This document shows, piece after piece, positions 1 through 11,347 of a stretch of 39,477 nt of DNA. This DNA comes from Chara braunii (taxonomy: Eukaryota > Streptophyta > Charophyceae > Charales > Characeae): contig BFEA01000015.1 in NCBI GenBank assembly GCA_003427395.1, positions 2,745,454 to 2,784,930 on the forward strand. Reading direction: 5' to 3'. A model generated the notes under the pieces. That model saw only the letters and a program-made list of their open reading frames with translations. It had not been told where the DNA came from and made no database searches. A program made the position numbers and the translations under genes. Each line of letters opens with the position of its first letter. The stretch's first letter is position 1.

Positions 1-62
<62 letters not shown>
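1..62. repeat. (AG)n microsatellite
   Basis: An uninterrupted AG dinucleotide run starts the window, so the true array is probably longer. The window also ends in a TC run, which is the same class on the opposite strand. Confidence 0.98.
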
Positions 63-68
<6 letters not shown>

Positions 69-3000
69 TGGCAGCAACACCACGTTACCTGCCCTGGCGA
101 ATTTATCTTTCAAATATATCAAATCGTACACGCGGTCAGATACACTCGACATATTAAAGGCGTTTCTTTTTGTATCTGCTGCTAATATGGTGAGGTGCGC
201 TCGTTCGAGACATCCGTCGAAATTGAAAATATACAGAGAAGGAAGATTAGCATCGCCTCTGCAGTCATGAAATGGTCCAAAAAAAAAAAAAAAAAAAAGC
301 CATAGATTCCAGCGCGCTGAGAGTCAAGGTCAGTTCTGATTTTGAGTACATTTTTTACGGTGTGTTTACCTTTCTATTATATTAGGAGTGATTTTGCTCA
401 GTCTAATTAAGACTATGAGTTTGAACCATTATTTGTGTTTTGGATGAGATATCTCATCCTTAAGGGTATATTGAGTTGAGGTGTTACCTGATATTATTTT
501 CTTATACTGTTATACATGACGATCACTATCACTCTTACATGTGTGGTTTTATCTTGATGTATGATCTCTTTGTGTGAGAGATGTATAGAAAACATCTCGT
601 GTGCTTTGTGTTTTGTGAATGTAAATGTATGTAAATTGTCTACTCTTCGGTATACTCGTGCGGTTTTCCCACGGACGGATGATAGGGCCGGGTATAAGGG
701 GAGGAAGTGCAGTTTGTTTTTTGTGAAGTGTGAGAATTTAAAGGAATTTATGAGTCTTTGAGGCTCGAATGCTTTACCATGCTGAATGTTTATTGTTGTG
801 TTGTGATGAGGACCCATAAGTTGGTTTCTCAAGTGTTGAGTGGTTTTATGATTGAGACACCTTCTAGAGGGAAGGTGGTTATTTGTTCATCTGGAGACTG
901 ATCTTCAGTAGAAGATGTTTTAAAAAGGTCGTGTGAAAGTTAATCCCAGAGAGAGAGGGTTGACTGAGAGACCTAATGAGTGAGACCTCTTTCGATTGAA
1001 AATGTGGTTAAGAGATTTAATGGCATGGAAAACATATTTTATATGATAAAGACTGACGAGAAGGGCCAAGTTTTTTTCCTTGACCATTGGTGGAGTTCAA
1101 AATGTCACAAAAATGATTTATTTGAGAGATGTCATTGAGATGTGTGACTTTCTTGCTCTGACAAAGTTGGGAGGTCGTGACCTTGTGAATCTGACGGTGA
1201 TTCTGTTTTGTGAAAGTGGAGAGGATGTCGTGCTCTCTGTGTTGCCCCACAGAGAACTGGTAAATGCATTTTATGTGTGGCCGACCTTTGCGTAGTCCCG
1301 CAATAAGTCTGTATTGTTGAGACACACCGCCGAGTCACTTGTACTAGTCTTAAGACATTTTATAAGAGACCCAACTAGGGGTTAAACTAACATCATTGAG
1401 GCGCAACCCTCAATGTTGGTTGCTGACCGGCGTAACCTAGCAGCGGGTCCAGGTCTCACAAAAGGAGTAAAGACTTAAAGGGGTGTGGCCACCTAGGAGG
1501 GTTTTACTTCCTGCGGGATGTCGTCGGGATAAGAGTCGAGTCAATTGAGTCTTTTTAAGAGCCCTGATTGAATGTTTATCAGGAGAAAGCCTATTGTGAC
1601 GCAACCAGCGAGGGCACTACCGACAGTCTACCGCTAAAATAGCAACGCGGTGGATTGTAGATCTGGCTCGATTGGCGCCCAAACTATGGTGGGTCAAGAT
1701 GGAGACCTTGCCTTCCTGTACTAGACTACAGGAAGAGTGTAAGAGAAAATTATATATATGCATATATATATTTGATTGTGAGAAGTGTTGGAAGGAAGAC
1801 AAAAATGCCTTCAAAGGTCTCGGTTAGGGCCCGCGTCCCTAGTTATGGCCATGCTTGCAGGGTATGGACTAAATAAGACACTTAACGAGAAGTCGGCGTT
1901 TGTCTAGGACAATGGGGAGAGGACGGTTGAGAGGGTCACATGAGCTTATGTTGTAGTACGTATGCCTAGTACACCGGTGTCCTACCGTCAAGGCAATGGA
2001 GACCCAAGTTAGAATCCTGACAGCATATAGTTATGTTGGCATGCATTGATGGAGGTCTCGAACCGGAGTCTGTCGACTAATCGGATTGGTTCCTTTCTCG
2101 TCAGCATTTTTTATTATGAATGAGTTGGTAGTTTTTTTATTCTTCGGAGCGACGGGGACGTCGCTTAATATGGTCCGGTAAATTATCGGCGCGAATACCC
2201 TTACAAGGGTATCCGCCCTGGTTTTTGCAAGTGACAGAAAAATAAGTTTTGATGGAAACTTGAGAATACCGCGCAAAACGCGGTTGTGTGTTGTGTACAC
2301 CGTCTGATTGGTTGACTAGAGTAAAGAGTATGTGGGCGCGCAGACTTAAGGCGCGCGTGTGATCTCTCTTTCTTTTGATGATTGTGAACCCGGTATTGGT
2401 TGTCGGTCAAGTTTTAATTCTGATTAAACTAGGATCAAAAATATTTTGTCTCTGGATTGGTGCGCTTGCCTGGGACTAGTGCGAACGTGCGGAGGACGAC
2501 ATCGACAACAATGTGATTTTAAAAACGTTTCGGTAGTTCTACGCGTCGTGTAGTATCCGCTTATTTAGGAGTCTGTTAAAACTAGACCCAACCTTGGGCC
2601 TAGCACTATTGGTTACAACGTCGGACTTTCGTCAGAGAAATTCGAGGATCGAGATCGAGTGGCGATGACGTGAGATATCAGATTAGCGCGAAGAGAGCGA
2701 GGGGTTGAGGGCCCGACGGGGCTATCCCCTTTGGTTTGTCGTCGGCGGCGTCCGAACGGTGCTAGCTTTTGACGATTAAAAGTTTATAGATATTTTTATT
2801 AATTTGCTCCGGTGCTCCTTGACTTAGGCACGACGCTGGATTTGGAGGTCGTCGCAACGTTCGACGGCCTCGAGCACGCGCGTCTTTTTTCGTTGACCTA
2901 TGAGTTCCTGCGTGTTCAGGGTGCTGGCAAAATTTCTCTATCCCGACCATCTTGAAAACGCGGACTGAGTTCAATGTGCATGCGGGACGGTGGGCGGTCA

Positions 3001-3365
3001 GTCCACGAGGAGGAAGGATCTTGAGCGGCACGGACCTTTTGCGGGCGTACCGCCTACCAGCAGCGAAGCCACAGTGAAGGGGATGGGGTGTGGATATGTC
3101 CCTTGGGACCGGCCTAGGCGCACTCGGCTGGAGCGGCTTGTGGAAGCTCCATGTGTATCGTGAGTAAGACCAACTCGTGCGTGACGCGGCTGAGAGGGTC
3201 CCGCCCTGTGCGGGACTGATGCGCTCGACACCGCAGCATCGAGGGAAGGTGCTTCTAGGGGCCTACACATACTACATACACATGGCTCACACAGGCACTG
3301 GTAGAGGTGGTAGGAACACCTCTCACTAGTATTCACTTCGCAGATCTGCTACGGGTCCACGCACA
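63..3365. other. Unassigned intergenic stretch
   Basis: I see no gene here. All open frames are short, overlap on both strands, and none reads like a known domain. An A-run lies near 281-298. A string starting TGGCGCCCAA at about 1671 resembles a retroviral-type primer-binding site, but no flanking LTR pair, polypurine tract, gag or pol is visible. A decayed LTR element is possible but not shown. Confidence 0.4.
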
Positions 3366-3513
3366 TTACAAACATACACATAGCCTACAGGCACATACCT
3401 ACAATACCGAACACACACACATACATAACCATAGGGCTGTTACAAACATACACATAGCCTACAGGCACATACCTACAATACTGAACACACACACATACAT
3501 AGCCATAGGGCTG
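3366..3513. repeat. 74-bp tandem duplication
   Basis: Two head-to-tail copies of a 74-bp unit (3366-3439 and 3440-3513) differ at only two positions that I can see. Each unit carries a short CA run and ends in CCATAGGGCTG. The near identity suggests a recent duplication. No coding function is evident. Confidence 0.93.
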
Positions 3514-4833
3514 GGAGGAGGTTACGACCAACTAATAATAGGCGTCTCGATGATAAGAGTGGGCGTGAGTTACTAGTCGGTCTACTTAGTGGCTAATAGG
3601 TGATTGCTTGAGCCTGGCATCCGAAGTTCCCGCACGACGAGGCTCTCGACTGCGCTTCCACCAGCCTGGGCTGGGTCACTAGTCCTGGTGCCTGTCACTG
3701 CCGTTCGGTCCAAGTTCCCCTCGATGGTAGGGTAATGGTCCTGAGTGCTGGTCACACTGAGGTAGGATAGTAGGAATAGGGGGTGTGCTAGGTGTATTGA
3801 TGTGAGGATGGGATGGGAGGTAGCCTCGTTTCTTCAGGCCAACCATTGCTGACAGCTTCCGGCGATCAATGTGAGCCTAGTAACTGACCTCTACAACAAC
3901 AAAAAAAATTAAAAACTTTAAGGTGGAGGTGCTCTTATCACCCCTCTTATCAGGGAGACCTGGTAAAACAACCATTACCTTTCTCATACGTGGGGCCGCG
4001 GCCCGCGGGCCTCAAATTCAAATTCGGCCGCCACTCGCAGTCGATGAAAAATATCAGCAGTGTCGGCATGGCAGCTATTTTTTCAGGAGTAGGGTACTGG
4101 ATGCCCATGGCCGACATATGAGAGAGGTAGCGGTTGTAAGATTTTAAAAAAAAAATTAAAAAAATCATAAAGACAACGAATTATAACGAAAAAGATAACA
4201 AGAGTTTTACGTTCATGGCGCTACCATCTTGTCCCAGCATCGCTTCGATGCTACACCATCGGAGCACTTGAGCATTGCACTCTCATGCCACTCAGACTGA
4301 GGATTATCACTCTTCTTCTCTATCTTTAAATACTATGTTTTACCTTGCTTCAGTAAAAGCTTTCTCACTCACTTACTCAAGTAACGCGGCACAACTTACC
4401 GCAAATGCTAAAGAAAAGAAAAAAAACTAAAAATAATGGCGCCTGAGTATTGTTCCCTCCCTGAGCTCTATATTGCTCAGGGGCTACATCAAGGATTCCC
4501 TCCTTTTTGCCAATTTCGTCTGGTATCCGGTAGTCCCCTTTTACCATAGATGCCGACTAGGTCCTCTGCGACTGTAATCTCCCGCCGCAGTGCAGTGTGA
4601 AAACGTTTTGATAGGAACTGCGGTACTTTTCCCGGTTCCCGCACACGTAGTGACCAAAAAAATTCAGAATTTCAGATCCATCCTACCTCCCAAAATGCAG
4701 GCAGGATCCACAGTGTATCAATCCTGCCCCCGTGACTTTATCACAAGATTATTTATGTTCCCCCCCCCCTAGGAGGCTTCAAAAATGGTCCATAGCCTAT
4801 CCCAGACCTACGCTTCACACATAGGCGTCTACN

Positions 4834-4837
<4 letters not shown>
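3514..4837. other. Unassigned stretch without recognisable gene
   Basis: I see no supported gene or mobile-element end in this stretch. Only short open frames on both strands are present, and none resembles a known protein. A C-run near 4761 and an N at 4833 show that assembly quality is limited. Confidence 0.4.

Positions 4838-4904
<67 letters not shown>
4838..4904. repeat. (CA)n microsatellite
   Basis: This is a nearly pure CA run, with ambiguous bases at 4833 and 4924 flanking it. The copy number may therefore be collapsed or expanded in the assembly. Confidence 0.96.
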
Positions 4905-4905
<1 letters not shown>

Positions 4906-5582
4906 ACACTTAACCTTCTACAGNGCGCTCACACACGCAGGCATACACATACACACATGTACGCACTTTGCGCAACTTCGCACCCATCCCTCCCCCCTCC
5001 TAGACAAACGCAGAGACATGTGTCCTTCATCCCCTTGTTTTGCTCATTTTACAGCGTACCAAGGAGAATGACTCCAGTTTGTAAATTTTACTCGGATATT
5101 CGAGTTTACGTACCTCTTCTGCAAGGGTGAGGACATTCCATAGCACCAGCCCCTCCTCTTTTGTGTTCCGGTCGATCCGTAGGATCATGTTGGCCACCGT
5201 AGCACATTTGGCACCCCTTGGCCCATATAATTGGAAATCTTTGTACTTCTGAATCTGGACGGGTCTTCAGACCAGATTCATTTCGCGCTCCTGAATTTGT
5301 GTGAGATCAGCACCTTCGAGTGTGATTCTGCCACGATCATACGAGTTTCAACAAAGTCAAGTACCCCGACCCCGACCCCGGGGTCGGTCCGTTCCAGTAT
5401 AAAGCCATCTGCTGTGGGTAAAATTTACTGTAACTGCATCAAGGAGCGCATTTGCCTGGTCCGTCTGACCAGGGGGGGCATCTTTCTGAAAAAATGAAAA
5501 AAATTAAGAGGTTATCAATATATCTTTTAGCCAGAACCAGCTTGGAGTCTGATCCTAATGACTTGATGAACTGATGTTCTGC
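4905..5582. other. Flank of LINE-1 without recognisable gene
   Basis: This is the pre-insertion DNA on the left of LINE-1. The only open frame of any size (5231-5497, plus strand) resembles nothing I know. A short direct triplication of CCCCGA lies around 5369-5382. Confidence 0.4.
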
Positions 5583-5597
5583 AAACATACACATTAC
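5583..5597 (+). repeat. Left target-site duplication of LINE-1
   Basis: AAACATACACATTAC occurs here and again at 19593-19607, directly after the LINE-1 poly-A tail. A 15-bp perfect match flanking a 14-kb composite is the expected signature of target-primed reverse transcription. One to three of the leading A residues may belong to the tail on the right side. Confidence 0.9.
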
Positions 5598-5709
5598 CCT
5601 CATTCTCAAACATCCAGCTTCTTAACCTATTCCGTTTGTTTCTGTTTGCTGTGTCCCCTAAGCCCCTGACGTTCCAGGTGGCGAAGGAGAGTCTACTACG
5701 CATTGGCAC
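5598..5709 (-). pseudogene. LINE-1 ORF2 endonuclease N-terminal fragment (inverted)
   Basis: On the minus strand the frame opens with the residues SFATWNVRGLGD, the usual first beta-strand of AP-endonuclease-like LINE endonucleases (N of the W-N-V-R-G motif is a metal/active-site residue). It continues through a basic KRNRLRSW helix to FENEG and then meets the target duplication, so everything beyond is host DNA. The next expected motif (C-I-Q-E-T) is found at 6865 on the plus strand, so the two pieces are nearly contiguous in the original LINE. Confidence 0.88.
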
Positions 5710-5874
5710 TTGGCTTTCCTGCTTCAGACTGGATCCGGATGGCGGTGCCCAGCTGCAGAGATGACTTTCGGCGCCTCATGGGTTTTCCTCAGGCTTAGGC
5801 TGGGGAGTAGACCAGCTAGCGCGCAGAATAGCGTTTAATGTTTGCAATGAGAGTATAATGCTTTTGTTAGATGA

Positions 5875-6815
5875 CTATGTGAGGTATGCTTCCGTAGAGC
5901 GGGTCGTCAGCCCATCCAGCAAATGAATCTCTTTTAAGCTAGGGTTTTTTGGGCCCGACAGGTGAGCAATGGGGAAATATGTTATGCCAAGTTCTTTCAA
6001 TTGCTCTTTGCTCAGCGGCCGGGCATCCAAGAAGGTGTAGAAGAGGGTCAATTTCTTACCATTATTCGAGATTCGGTGACAAGTTAGTTTGGTTCCAGGA
6101 ATCAGTCTACTCCTGAACTTGTTCTGCACCTGATGTCTTGCTATCATTGTGACTGAACTCTCTGAAGGATCTTCTGATAGGCTTGAGACTGGCAGGAATT
6201 TCCTCTTATTTTGGTCTTCAAACACCAGGGCCAGCGGGCCCTGGGCCGAAGGAACACAAAAAAGGGACACAACGTGCTTGGCAGCCACTTCCCCTTTGCT
6301 CAGGGTTGGGGCAGATGGGACCACAGCCAGTGAGAGCGTTTGGGGCTTTGTAGTGGTTTCTTCCTCTGTCTCCAGTGGTTCGGGGCGGTCAGCATCCGAA
6401 CCATCAGAGGAGTTTCGTTTGACTGTAGATTGGTTCGTCCGGGCTTCATCCGTTTTGGCCTTCTTCGAGGATTTATGAGACCTCACTCTGCTGGGCGGGT
6501 TGGGCTTCTCATCAACCACAGCAAGAGCGAGAGCGTCGACATCTTTCTCGACAACCAGTTCCATTGAATCTTCATTGTCCCTGTTTTTGTTCAGATCGGG
6601 TTCTCCTTGCCGTTCCAGGTCTTTCTCAAGTTCGACCTGCAAGGAACCGGTATCGTTCGCTTGACACAAAACCGCCAAAGTTGAGTGTGCCAGGGCTTCC
6701 TCTTCTTGGGTCCGGGACGGAGGCTCTGTAGGAACCCCTATCGGCTTCCATACTTGACCAAGATTCGAAAATATGTCATATAGCTTGTTTGTGAAAGTCG
6801 ATGTGTAAGAGGAAA
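5875..6815 (-). pseudogene. LINE-1 middle ORF (ORF-X), 5'-truncated, inverted
   Basis: About 310 codons are open on the minus strand. The frame continues formally to 6933, but its first about 40 codons are antisense to endonuclease sequence and to the G/C-rich junction, so they are not real. The protein has a long acidic, Ser/Thr-rich low-complexity N-terminal half, with a basic patch (RVRSHKSSKKAK) in the middle. A more ordered C-terminal region of about 130 residues follows. It lies immediately upstream of the endonuclease start in LINE order, exactly where LINE-2 has a 313-codon ORF of similar layout. I do not recognise the domain. It may be a second gag-like or chaperone ORF. Confidence 0.65.
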
Positions 6816-6864
6816 CGGGTGGGGGGAGGGGGGGGGAGATTACCTCCCCTACTCCCCCCCCCCG
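6816..6864. other. G-run/C-run inversion junction of LINE-1
   Basis: A G-rich run is followed by ATTACC and then a C-rich run, forming an imperfect inverted repeat exactly where the minus-strand 5' segment meets the plus-strand 3' segment. Neither flanking LINE reading frame continues into it. It may be filler DNA made at the joining step of twin priming, or sequence that grew afterwards. Confidence 0.7.
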
Positions 6865-9800
6865 TGCATTCAGGAAACCAAATTGAACGACGATGAAATC
6901 AGAGAAATGCGACAATGGTGGCCAGGTTTCCAAATATGGGCTCCTGCAGTGGGCTCTAAAGGGGGAACGCCCATTCTATTTCGGACTGACCTTCTGATTG
7001 AGGTTATGGACTCGCTAACGGATGCCGCCGGGCGCTGGTGTTGGGTTAAAGTTGAAATAGACTCAGACCCCTGGGTTATTATGTCCCTGTACCTCCCGGC
7101 AGAACTAAATGCACGGGCCCAGTTTATTGCGAACTTACCAGAAATAACTCCAGACTGCGAAAACCTTATTTTGGCTGCAGATTGGAACACGGTGTTAAAC
7201 CTGGGACTGGACTCACCCACTGCACAACCATTGCGGAAAGACGCCCAGCTGTTACACGAGTACATACAAGCCTTCGGGCTAACTGATGCGTATAGACATC
7301 TGAACCCGGAGCTTCATGGGTTTTCGTGGTTCGGATCAGCACACGGAGCGGCCTCAGCCAGATGACTGGATTTTGTACTCATGAAAGACACTCCGTGGAC
7401 CAACTGTTTGGAGGCCAGAGTAGGGGTCTCCCCCCTCTCAGACCGCTCCCCAGTTATCTTCGACTTACAACTAGGGGGAGATCCAAACAGAGGCCCCGAT
7501 TACTTTAGATTGAATATATCACACCTCAAAGATGAGTCACTTATCCAGTGGCTTGAGCGGATCATCCAAAACTGGAGCAAGGCCTCCACTTTATGCACTT
7601 CCTCCTCAGTCCTGGTTTGACGGTCTCATGGCGTCCTTGCTGGAAGCATGTAGTCTTTATTCTCGAATCAAAAGCAGAAAGTCACATAAGTTATTACAGG
7701 ACCTGAAAGCCACCATTGCACTAGCCGAGCAGAAACTGGGAACCAACACAGTCTTAGATCTCTACTGGTACCTAAAGAGACAGGATGCCCTGGTTGCACT
7801 TGAGCTGCACGAGAATAAGCTTGAAGAACAACGCAAAGACTGGTTGAAAATTAAGGGCATGATACACTACGACCGTATGATGAAAGACACATTTCAAGCC
7901 TTGCTCAAGTCGCATGCCAGACCGCTGATGAAGCAGTTAGACCATCCGTTTTCTCTTATAGCCCCACCAGCAGAGAGTGCACTGCAAATGTGTGAGTACG
8001 CCAAAGAATACTTCTGCGACATACTCACCACACGTCGTCCATTCGATCCGCCCGACACAGACCTGCGGGAATTCTCGAATTTCTGAAAATTCTCAGAAAG
8101 AAAGATCCCCTTCCACATCGCTCTCAACCTTGATCGCCCTGATCCTGGCAAAGCCCCGGGACCGGATGGTCTACCCATCGAGCTGATCCTGGCACTATGG
8201 GAATCACTAGGTCTTGTCCTCACTGAACTTTTCAACAACGTACTCCTGGGAGGGAACCTCCCCCCAGGCATGCTAGAAGGAGTCATCTCCTTGTTGTACA
8301 AGAAAGGGCCTAAGACAGATATACGGAACTGGCAGCCTATTTCGCTACTGAACGCGTCCTATAAGCTACTAGCTAAAGCGTTGGCACTAAGAATCGTTGT
8401 CCACCTACCACAACTAGTAGGTAACGAATAAGGGGCGTTTGTTAAAGGGCGTTCTATCCATGAGAACATTATTACAACCCTACAGGCAGCAGAAGTAATA
8501 GCAAAAGAAAACAGAGATGTTGCCATACTTCTCCTCGACATGGAGAAAGCCTACAACAAAGTAGGCTGGTCCTTTGTTCTTACTACGATGAAGCACATGA
8601 ACTTTGGGAATAATGTCTGCGGATGGGTCCAGGGCATGTACTCCCAAGCGACAGCATCTGTAATGATCAATGGCCACCGCTCGAAATCATTCAAATTAAC
8701 GAGGTCGATGAGGCAGGGCTGCCCACTGGCTCCACTCCTGTTTGTAATTCACCTCGAGATCTTACTGGATAACATTAGATTTAACACACAAATATCTGGA
8801 CTGAAGATCGAATCAGGAATAGAATGGAAAGTAGGAGCGATCGCAGATGATCTTACCATTTGTGCAGAGAACTCACCGCAAGTCATGAACCAAGTGTCTC
8901 AGGTTCTTAATTCCTATTGCTCTTTATCCGAGGCATCTATATGGTCCAAGTCAGTCTATCTACTCCCCCAGGCGCACCACCTGTGTGTGGACTGGGGGAT
9001 GTGAAGAGTGCCAGCAGACTCGTCTGAGCGCTTCTTGGGCGTTCAAGTCTCAATGGCGGACCACGCAGAGGTACATGACCACCTTTTGGAACAGAAGGTG
9101 GTGTCACGCATCGCCAACTGGAATAGACCTTTCCCACATTGCCTTTTTGGACGTGCCCTTTTGATTTCGGCCTCAGCCTTCTCTGTGCTATGGTATGTGA
9201 TGGCAGTCCATCTCATGGGGGATGCAGCCCTAGGCCGAGTCAGAGCAAGGGCTAGGAAACTAATTTGGAAACCAGAGGCCAGTGAGGATCAAGGCTGCTT
9301 AAACAAAGTAGCTTGGGATATTATCTGCTACCCTAGAAAGGAAGGGGGCCTGGGTGTCTTAGACCCCAAACTGCAGAATTTGGCTTCTCTAGCAAAATGG
9401 CCTATCAAGGCAGCCCTTGGCTCCCGGGACAGAACATGGGTACAACTAGGGGAGTACATTCTAGGCAAGGAATGGAATCTATCTAACTGCTCGGATGTGT
9501 GGTCCTGGTTTTTAAGCGAGGCCTACGTTAACAGACGTCCAAAGTCGACATTCTGGAGATCGGTTATACAGGTCTGGAAACAGGTCAAGCCACCATACTG
9601 TTCAGAACCCAAAACTCTTACAGAGATCCTGAATGAGTGCCTCTTTGACAACCCAGCTATCGTGGACAGGAATGGTTTACCCTTCTCCGCGGCGGAAGGG
9701 CAAGGTCGATTTGGAAGAAGATGGATGGAGAAGGGCGTCTTCAGAGTAAGGGACATCAGGAAAGGGGACAATTCAGATTGGGTCTCAGAACAGGATCTAA

Positions 9801-10817
9801 GGAGCAAATGCCCCCACCTACGACCGGTGAACGAGAAACTGCAGGCTTTAATTGATGCAATCCCAGATCATTGGAAGGATCAACTCAACCAGAATGAACT
9901 GTTGTATGAAGGAAACTGGTACCAGACTACGGATCCAGCCCAAGAAAACAGGATAAACAGATACCTGAGAAAAGAGGCGTCAGGGGATAGAGTCTTCCAG
10001 CTTTGGAGGCAAGAGCTGACTTGGGAAGACTCCACCCCGTTAAGGTTCGAGAATGAGGGGATCTTGTCCCCGGTGCCAGACCTTGCTCAATGTGTAGTAA
10101 ATGAGAATGTGGACGGATATAATATATCCCGCCCGAGATTGTGCATGGCGGGGAGGCTGGCCTCAGAGACCAAACTGCATCCCTTCCGGCTGAGTTGGAC
10201 GGTGAAAACAGCTCAGGGAATGACCAATCTACTGTTGTGTCAATACACCCCCAGGTGGGGGGTGCAGTTGCTCAGACAACACTCCAAGCATAAACCCTTC
10301 GATGCAGTGAGGAAGAGTAGGGCTAACCAGGCCTTGAAGAGCTATGCGGAAGAAGACTATATGGCCCTGTGGCAGCTTCTGCAGAAGCTCCCTTCGCAGC
10401 GTCTGGGCTACTCTACTTTGGACTCAATCCCACCTGGTGGTCCTCTCTGCAGCCTTCTTGGCGGGCAGAGGTATGGATATCCCATTAAGCTGCCCGCGGT
10501 GCAAGTGGGCATGGGAAACCACTCGCCACCTTTGGCTGGACTGCCCCTTCTCCAAGCGGATTTGGTCTTGGTGGCGCAAGCACTGGGCAAACCTTAACTT
10601 CTCAAGAATAGAATGGTCGGACGACTACATCTTGGACGGAATCCCCGATCAGTCATTAACAACAGGAGCCACGGAGAGATATGTGGCTCAAGTATTCAGA
10701 GCAGTGCTAATGTCTATTATCTGGGAAGAAAGGAACAACCACGCCTTTCGGAACGAACGGGTTCCAGACAAAATCCTGAAAACACGAATCAAGGCAGCTT
10801 TTAGACAGTGCATTTGA
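6865..10817 (+). pseudogene. LINE-1 ORF2: endonuclease, reverse transcriptase, zf-RVT (broken)
   Basis: Endonuclease: CIQET at 6865, GSKGGTPILF near 6950, AADWNTV near 7180, then SARLDFVL interrupted by TGA at 7363, and a SDRSPVIF motif near 7440. A frameshift near 7590 moves to the linker frame (to 8086). The reverse transcriptase runs from about 8145 to 9004, with PGPDGLP, a TAA at 8429, DMEKAYNKV, RQGCPLAPLLF and the catalytic box AIADD near 8845, where most relatives have FADD or YADD. The C-terminal connection follows in another frame from 9008, with NRPFPHCLFGRALLIS and KEGGLGVLD. The zinc-binding-like end near 10500-10560 reads CPRCKWAWETTRHLWLDC. Several frame breaks and stops make it non-functional. 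The 3' part after 10930 is displaced by LINE-2. Confidence 0.93.
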
Positions 10818-10930
10818 GCAGACTGGTTCAGGAGGGCGAAGGCCGGCTCATCCAGGACTCGGTCAAAGTGGTTTTGGAAAGCATGGGGGCACAAGGATAG
10901 ACTGGTCCTGCGGAATGATAAGGGTCTCCC

Positions 10931-10975
<45 letters not shown>

Positions 10976-11345
10976 CCGGCTGAACTACTAGGGATGGTGG
11001 TAAGAGCATCCACCACTAGCAGCCCAGCTACTGGCTCCATTCTATTGGTGGGGAGCTGCACCTGCTGGAAACCGGGTCCAGCGTCCCTTAATACATATAA
11101 GTCGGTTACATCACTTTGAATAGAATATCAAGAAAATGAAATCTGCCTCTTCAGCCAAACCTTAGGCCGCCAGATACTTCTATTAAAACTAGCAGACCTA
11201 TCTTCTGACTTTACTTACTAGTGAAAAGTAGAACTAACAAAAAAACATCAGAAAATGAGATCTTGAATCTTTCCAAGATATCATCATACTGATAGATATC
11301 TAGAGATCGAACCTGAAGAGAACTCATATTTTTTATGGGATTTAA
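10976..11345 (-). other. LINE-2 3' UTR with structured tail
   Basis: Read on the minus strand, the UTR after the ORF2 stop holds a stretch starting GGCGGCCTAAGG, shared in diverged form with LINE-3. It then has hairpin 2 at 11064-11082 (GCTGGA, loop CCCGGTT, TCCAGC), the box CTCCCCACCAATAGAATGG, and hairpin 3 at 10979-11028. Hairpin 3 has nested stems GCTG/CAGC, CTGCTAG/CTAGTAG and TGGTGG/CCACCA, with loop ATGCTCTTA. The poly-A lies directly downstream. Such 3' structures are known to be recognised by the reverse transcriptase in stringent-type LINEs; that role is inferred here. Confidence 0.82.
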
Positions 11346-11347
11346 CC

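Noticed and set aside
1671-1696. Primer-binding-site-like string TGGCGCCCAA, suggesting an LTR retroelement
   Set aside because: No flanking LTR pair, polypurine tract, gag or pol is visible on either side, and the preceding bases do not end in CA. A single 10-bp resemblance is not enough.
6816-6933. N-terminal 40 codons of the 352-codon minus-strand frame as real protein
   Set aside because: They are antisense to LINE endonuclease coding and the G/C-run junction; the true ORF-X segment begins after the junction.
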